Shown in pieces: positions 60,300-64,000 of a DNA stretch of 64,000 nucleotides. A program made the translations under genes and the position numbers. Position 1 is the stretch's first letter; each line of letters begins with the position of its first letter. The DNA lies in the NCBI GenBank assembly GCA_905215345.1, contig CAJMPR010000010.1:1-64000 (forward strand). The letters run 5' to 3'. Below the pieces are notes generated by a model. The model had not been told where the DNA came from and ran no database searches. It saw nothing but the letters and a program-made list of their open reading frames with translations. The DNA comes from an uncultured bacterium. Lineage in GTDB: Bacteria; Bacteroidota; Bacteroidia; Bacteroidales; Bacteroidaceae.

Positions 60300-60884
60300 A
60301 TGGATACACTATTAAAAGAAACTGTTGATGCCACTATCAATTCCCGCTATCCGGGTATGGCCCTCGAAGGCAGAAAACAGATAGAGGAGATACTGATCCG
60401 AAAAGAGGTTGAAAAAGGCGAACTTCTACTGGCTGAGGGACAAACCAGCCACAATATAGTATTTGTCGGTAAAGGGATGCTGCGCCAGTTCTATTATAAG
60501 AATGGAAAAGACGTTACTGAACACTTCTCTTACGAAGGTTGTATTATAATTTGCATAGAAAGTACCTTAAAGAAAGAGCCTACCCATCTTATGATCGAAG
60601 CACTGGAAGATAGCGTAGTATACCTACTCCCTTTCGAAAAGCTGATGCTTCTCACCGAAGTGTCATGGGAAATTAATATGTTCTATCGTAAGATACTGGA
60701 ATACTCCCTTATTGTTTCGCAAGTAAAAGCTGATTCCTGGCGGTTCGAAACAGCACGTGAGCGTTATAACCAACTGATGCAACATCAGCCTGAAGTTATC
60801 AAACGGGCACCCTTGTCACACATTGCATCCTATCTGCTGATGACCCCCGAAACTCTCAGCAGAGTACGTGCGGGCATACTGTAA
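60300..60884 (+). CDS. Crp/Fnr-family transcriptional regulator
   Basis: From the ATG at 60300 (MDTLLKETVDATINSRY) the product is 194 residues. It has a cyclic-nucleotide-type sensor barrel (~25-110: EVEKGELLLAEGQTSHNIVFVGKGMLRQFYY) and a dimer helix (~115-140). A short C-terminal helix-turn-helix (APLSHIASYLLMTPETLSRVRA) completes it. It lacks the four-cysteine Fe-S site of FNR. Such Bacteroides regulators have unknown effectors. A longer frame from 60027 runs antisense through the MATE gene and is rejected. It is divergent from that exporter. Confidence 0.88.
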   Translation: MDTLLKETVDATINSRYPGMALEGRKQIEEILIRKEVEKGELLLAEGQTSHNIVFVGKGMLRQFYYKNGKDVTEHFSYEGCIIICIESTLKKEPTHLMIEALEDSVVYLLPFEKLMLLTEVSWEINMFYRKILEYSLIVSQVKADSWRFETARERYNQLMQHQPEVIKRAPLSHIASYLLMTPETLSRVRAGIL

Positions 60885-60929
60885 TCCCCCAAAAGCCGGT
60901 CTGCCCGAATTAATCATATCTGAATTCTT

Positions 60930-60991
60930 ATAGAAATTTCACCATTTCTATGTTAAAATGTATTATGCCACCTCAAATCTTTTTTTGAGGT
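60930..60991 (+). terminator. Two hairpins between Crp/Fnr and recombinase genes
   Basis: ATAGAAAT/ATTTCTAT (60930-60951) and ACCTCAAA/TTTGAGGT (60970-60991) are perfect 8-bp stems with 6-nt loops. They may end the regulator transcript or act as leader structures of the recombinase. Confidence 0.5.
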
Positions 60992-61031
60992 TACTTGTTA
61001 TAGGCCACACTAATCATTTAAAATTCAGATT

Positions 61032-61967
61032 ATGAAGTTAGTAAAGACATTTGCCTTAGATGCAATCAAAAAAGCCAGACAAGCCGGACGCTATGGTACT
61101 GCCAATTTATACACCAGCACTCTTAATAGCTTCCTGGAATTTCTGGGAGACGATACGCTTACTTTTAAAGAGATTACAGCCGGACTCATAAAAGAGTACG
61201 AAGAACATTTGCTCCAAAAAGGGCGACGCCACAATACCATATCTACTTATATGCGTATGCTGCGTTCTATCTTCAATCAAGCATATCAACAAGGAGTTCC
61301 CGACACAGAACCGGCCGACGAATTATTCCGCTTTGTATTCACCGGCTATGAGCCAACTACCAAGCGAGCCATTTCCCCTACCCTTATTCGCCGTTTAGCA
61401 CAACTCGATTTAGAAGAACAACCCAACCTGTGTTTCAGCCGTGATCTGTTCTTGTTAAGCTTCTATTTAAGAGGTATTCCATTCGTAGACCTTGTACACC
61501 TTCGCAAAACGGATGTACGACACAATATCATCTATTATTATCGTCATAAAACACACCAGCAATTATCCGTGTACATTGAGCCTTATGCCTCCAGTATTCT
61601 TCATCGTTATACCAACAAGAAATCCTCCTCACCCTACCTGCTTCCTATCCTATCAAGCACTGGCAGAGAGGGTTACCGCCAATACAAAAGCGCCTTACGA
61701 CTTTACAATCAACATTTACATACGCTATCTAAAATATTACAATTAAATGTACCGTTAACGTCCTATGTAGCTCGCCATAGCTGGGCAACTACTGCCAAAG
61801 ATGAAGGTGTGGCTATCTCTATCATCAGTGAAGGCTTAGGACATAGTTCGGAAAAAATCACACATGTATATCTCGCATCTTTTAACAATAATGCCATGAG
61901 CAAAGCCAATAGAAAGGTTATTTCCACCATCCATCCCCAGAAGAAAAAAGAAAAAAGAAAAAAGTAG
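61032..61967 (+). CDS. Tyrosine-type site-specific recombinase (probable DNA invertase)
   Basis: A 311-residue recombinase with an N-terminal SAM-like core-binding domain (~1-100) and catalytic domain. The catalytic residues in order are Arg147 (FYLRGIPF), Lys173 (RHKTHQ), Arg248 (TSYVARHSW), His271 (GLGHSSEK) and nucleophile Tyr280 (HVYLASF). The position before Arg248 that is His in XerC is Tyr, as I recall from other Bacteroidota invertases. The length fits Tsr-type enzymes that flip adjacent promoters. It lies 50 bp from an inversion site of exactly the arm-core-arm form tyrosine recombinases use. Confidence 0.9.
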   Translation: MKLVKTFALDAIKKARQAGRYGTANLYTSTLNSFLEFLGDDTLTFKEITAGLIKEYEEHLLQKGRRHNTISTYMRMLRSIFNQAYQQGVPDTEPADELFRFVFTGYEPTTKRAISPTLIRRLAQLDLEEQPNLCFSRDLFLLSFYLRGIPFVDLVHLRKTDVRHNIIYYYRHKTHQQLSVYIEPYASSILHRYTNKKSSSPYLLPILSSTGREGYRQYKSALRLYNQHLHTLSKILQLNVPLTSYVARHSWATTAKDEGVAISIISEGLGHSSEKITHVYLASFNNNAMSKANRKVISTIHPQKKKEKRKK

Positions 61968-62017
61968 TATTTTACATTATATCAATAAAATATCAAATAT
62001 TTTCCAAAATACATTTA

Positions 62018-62042
62018 TTCTCTTACTTACAAGGTAAGAGAA
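62018..62042 (+). repeat. Inversion site L
   Basis: A 25-bp site: left arm TTCTCTTAC, core TTACAAG, right arm GTAAGAGAA. The arms are inverted copies of each other and the core is asymmetric, which fixes an orientation. Confidence 0.85.
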
Positions 62043-62058
62043 GATTTTTTAATGGCAG

Positions 62059-62066
62059 CAAAGGTA
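62059..62066 (-). promoter_or_regulatory. Promoter box inside the invertible segment, facing away from the polysaccharide genes (TACCTTTG)
   Basis: CAAAGGTA on the plus strand reads TACCTTTG leftward. A TTTG 22 bp upstream (CAAA at 62089-62092) is slightly farther than usual. Transcription would cross site L and run antisense into the recombinase 3' end. Confidence 0.6.
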
Positions 62067-62320
62067 TAAAAAATATTACCAATATAAACAAATAAATTAT
62101 TTCTTTTTTATATTCTATATATAACACAAAGAGATATAAAAAGGCATAAACACAATTAATAAATTATAAATACTTACATTTATAGCTTTTTCAAATTGCT
62201 ATCTTTTTTAATTAATTCACAATTAAACTATAAGAGTAAAAGTCTATAAGTGTATAGTTTAAGGATATATTAAAGGCTTCTTCACCCATAATTACCACTA
62301 CTTTAAATACTATACATTTA

Positions 62321-62345
62321 TTCTCTTACCTTGTAAGTAAGAGAA
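62321..62345 (-). repeat. Inversion site R
   Basis: The exact reverse complement of site L: the same arms TTCTCTTAC and GTAAGAGAA, with core CTTGTAA. The opposite core orientation predicts inversion rather than deletion of the 278 bp between the sites. Confidence 0.85.
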
Positions 62346-62421
62346 CATACAAACATAACAACAAACAGCATTGCCGCTACGCTCCTTTATTCCACGAGAA
62401 TAATCTGAGTGTTAGTTATTT

Positions 62422-63834
62422 ATGACGAACATGAAGCAAGTATTGAGATTCAATAAGGTCATCAAATTCATCATCATTACAGGTGACTTATATCTGCTGA
62501 ATACGATTTTCATTGCATTGTATTATGCGATGGATGAGTATATGCTTGGCAGTATATTCGCCAACTCCCTACCTCAATTATTAGTATTATCAAATCTTGT
62601 CTATATTATCTGTAACTATTCCAAAGGTGTTATTTCACATCAACGAATCGTTCGTCCTGAACGTATTATAGTATGTGCCTTTCGCAATACCTTTCTACAC
62701 TCAGTGGTATTTATCAGTTTGGTCGGTCTTGCAAACTTCGGAATGCCTTCCGCACGTTTTTTCACTATTTACTATGCTATCTTCTTAGCTTGTCTTATAA
62801 TATACAGACTTACCTGTAGGTATATCATTAAAATATATCGTCGTACCGGAGGAAATTCGCGTACGGTAATAATGATTGGAGATGGCGAAAACATGGTTGA
62901 ACTTCATCACGAAATGACCAGTGATCCGACATCAGGATTTCATGTTATAGGTTACTTCTCCGATGCTCTTTCCACACACTATCCGAAGCAGGTTCCATAT
63001 TTAGGAAATACCAGCGAAGCTCTATTCTATTTAAGCCACAACGGAATAGAACATGTATATTGCGGACTTCCTTCATCCCAGAGCGCCACTATTCTTCCCA
63101 TTATTAACTATTGTGAGAATAACCTGATACGTTTCTATAGCGTACCCAATGTACGTAGTTATTTAAAACGACGCATGCACCTTGAAATGATGGGTAGTGT
63201 ACCAATCTTATATATCCGTCGAGAACCACTTGCCCAAGCCGAGAACCGTTTGCTTAAGCGCCTGTTTGATATCGTCTTTTCACTACTCTTTTTATGTACA
63301 CTCTTTCCTATAATATATATACTGATAGGAATAGCCATAAAAACGAGTTCTCCCGGACCTATATTTTTCAAGCAAAAGCGCAGCGGGAAAGACGGAAAAG
63401 AGTTCTGGTGTTACAAGTTTCGCTCCATGCGCGTCAATAAAGACAGTGATAAATTGCAGGCCACCAAAAACGATCCGCGCAAAACGCGCTTGGGGAATTT
63501 CCTGCGTAAAAGTAACATTGATGAGCTCCCTCAATTTATCAATGTTTTGCTGGGCGATATGTCCGTCGTCGGTCCCCGTCCACACATGCTGAAACACACA
63601 GAGGAGTATTCCGCACTGATTGACAAGTACATGGTACGCCACCTCGTAAAACCAGGTGTCACCGGATGGGCCCAAATCAATGGTTTTCGTGGGGAGACCA
63701 AAGAATTATGGCAGATGGAAGGACGTGTGGAACGTGATATCTGGTATTTGGAACACTGGACTTTTATACTCGATATTTACATTATCTACAAAACAGTAAA
63801 AAATGTAATAAAAGGAGAAAAAGAAGCGTATTAA
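62422..63834 (+). CDS. Undecaprenyl-phosphate sugar phosphotransferase (WcaJ-like initiating enzyme)
   Basis: A 470-residue polyprenyl glycosylphosphotransferase that loads the first sugar-1-phosphate onto undecaprenyl phosphate. It has four N-terminal helices (~15-130), a CoA-binding-like domain (~145-265) and a bacterial sugar transferase domain (~280-465). The latter holds the membrane hairpin and catalytic segment KQKRSGKDGKEFWCYKFRSM, then LRKSNIDELPQFINVLLGDM, SVVGPRPHM and VKPGVTGWAQING. It opens the polysaccharide locus and lies behind the invertible promoter. Translation could start at 62431 instead. Confidence 0.92.
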   Translation: MTNMKQVLRFNKVIKFIIITGDLYLLNTIFIALYYAMDEYMLGSIFANSLPQLLVLSNLVYIICNYSKGVISHQRIVRPERIIVCAFRNTFLHSVVFISLVGLANFGMPSARFFTIYYAIFLACLIIYRLTCRYIIKIYRRTGGNSRTVIMIGDGENMVELHHEMTSDPTSGFHVIGYFSDALSTHYPKQVPYLGNTSEALFYLSHNGIEHVYCGLPSSQSATILPIINYCENNLIRFYSVPNVRSYLKRRMHLEMMGSVPILYIRREPLAQAENRLLKRLFDIVFSLLFLCTLFPIIYILIGIAIKTSSPGPIFFKQKRSGKDGKEFWCYKFRSMRVNKDSDKLQATKNDPRKTRLGNFLRKSNIDELPQFINVLLGDMSVVGPRPHMLKHTEEYSALIDKYMVRHLVKPGVTGWAQINGFRGETKELWQMEGRVERDIWYLEHWTFILDIYIIYKTVKNVIKGEKEAY

Positions 63835-63882
63835 GCAATTGATAATTGAAGATTGATAATTTAAATTCATATTTAAAACAAC

Positions 63883-64000
63883 GTGAGAAAGAAGAGTTTA
63901 ATAATTTTATTATTGCCGCTAATACTTGCAGGTTGCCAAAGCTACAAAAAAGTACCTTATCTGCAAGATGCAATACAACCATCAGCGGCATCCGACACAA
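63883..64000 (+). CDS. Polysaccharide export lipoprotein (Wza-like), N-terminal part, GTG start
   Basis: From a GTG at 63883-63885 the frame reads (M)RKKSLIILLLLPLILAGC, a lipoprotein signal. It continues QSYKKVPYLQDAIQPS to the window edge; the K-V-P-Y-L-Q-D sequence after the lipid Cys is typical of Bacteroidota Wza/polysaccharide-export outer-membrane lipoproteins. No ATG is available at the right place. It is 48 bp after the sugar transferase. The protein is truncated by the window, so the conserved export domain is not seen. Confidence 0.8.
   Translation, partial: MRKKSLIILLLPLILAGCQSYKKVPYLQDAIQPSAASDT

Larger units (their letters stand above)
61968..62421. promoter_or_regulatory. Invertible control region of the exopolysaccharide locus
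   Basis: A 454-bp, very AT-rich stretch without genes. It contains two inversion sites (62018-62042 and 62321-62345), a 278-bp segment between them with one consensus promoter reading left, and a 76-bp leader before the first polysaccharide gene. No rightward TAnnTTTG box was found by eye in this orientation. Confidence 0.8.

Noticed and set aside
61032..61967. Prophage or integrative-element integrase
   Set aside because: No phage, conjugation or excision genes surround it, and no attachment-type direct repeats at a tRNA are seen. The adjacent inverted sites fit a DNA invertase better.

Overview
The window is a stretch of chromosome from a Bacteroides-type gut anaerobe (Bacteroidales). Supporting signs are many copies of the Bacteroidota -7 promoter box TAnnTTTG (often with TTTG/TTG 19-20 bp upstream), SPII lipoproteins with S-C-(D/K/E) lipoboxes, cytochrome bd preceded by a DUF4492-type gene, a class III fructose-bisphosphatase, an LytS/LytTR pair, GH43 and pectate-lyase genes, and a 16-residue surface-repeat protein. 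The species cannot be fixed from the sequence alone. There is no prophage, IS transposase, CRISPR array or rRNA operon; three tRNA genes are present.

Layout. 1-3.8 kb: the start of a leftward gene, a DJ-1/PfpI protein divergent from an AraC regulator that itself carries a DJ-1-like domain, a ThiD/PdxK-like kinase and an SDR. 4.2-8.9 kb: a complete polyamine ABC importer (potA-B-C-D). 9-14.4 kb: nagA, a MATE exporter, an OmpA-type lipoprotein, mtgA, a heavily structured leader or ncRNA in front of a small HTH gene, and a lipocalin-like lipoprotein. 14.5-17.7 kb: the cytochrome bd operon, read leftward. 18.1-24.9 kb: a TolC/MFP/MacB/FtsX tripartite exporter followed by a LytS/LytTR two-component pair. 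24.9-28.7 kb: a probable small RNA, an acyltransferase, pdxH and a repeat-built membrane protein. 28.6-32.5 kb: the oxidative pentose-phosphate operon gnd-zwf-pgl. 32.6-41.9 kb: a DAACS symporter, GDP-fucose synthesis (gmd, fcl), a TonB-dependent receptor, an acyl-CoA ligase and the repeat protein. 42-45.8 kb: a cupin and a pectin-degrading pair. 46-52.8 kb: class III FBPase, a YidE/AspT transporter, Pit/DUF47 phosphate uptake, DedA and a small secreted protein. 52.9-58.7 kb: tRNA-Lys, tRNA-Glu, a six-gene sugar or polyol catabolic operon (SMP-30-like lipoprotein, two small membrane proteins, FGGY kinase, Zn-dehydrogenase, DeoC) and tRNA-Ser. 58.8-64 kb: a MATE exporter, a Crp/Fnr regulator, a tyrosine recombinase, an invertible promoter segment and the start of an exopolysaccharide locus.

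The most notable signals are these. (1) A textbook inversion cassette at 62018-62345: two 25-bp sites with 9-bp arms and an asymmetric 7-bp core in opposite orientation, between a tyrosine recombinase and a polysaccharide operon. The only consensus promoter inside points away from the operon, so the sequenced state is predicted to be OFF. (2) A ~330-nt RNA at 13222-13549 with its own promoter, at least six hairpins, a long rod and competing pairings that end in a terminator just before an HTH gene. (3) Five intergenic arrays with a ~22-nt period but mostly different sequences, two of which (pot operon and fbp leader) share one family with compensatory stem changes. (4) A 240-bp element with perfect 21-bp terminal inverted repeats and a 5-bp flanking duplication between the cyd and efflux operons. 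(5) A promoter-hairpin-terminator small-RNA candidate at 24944-25047.
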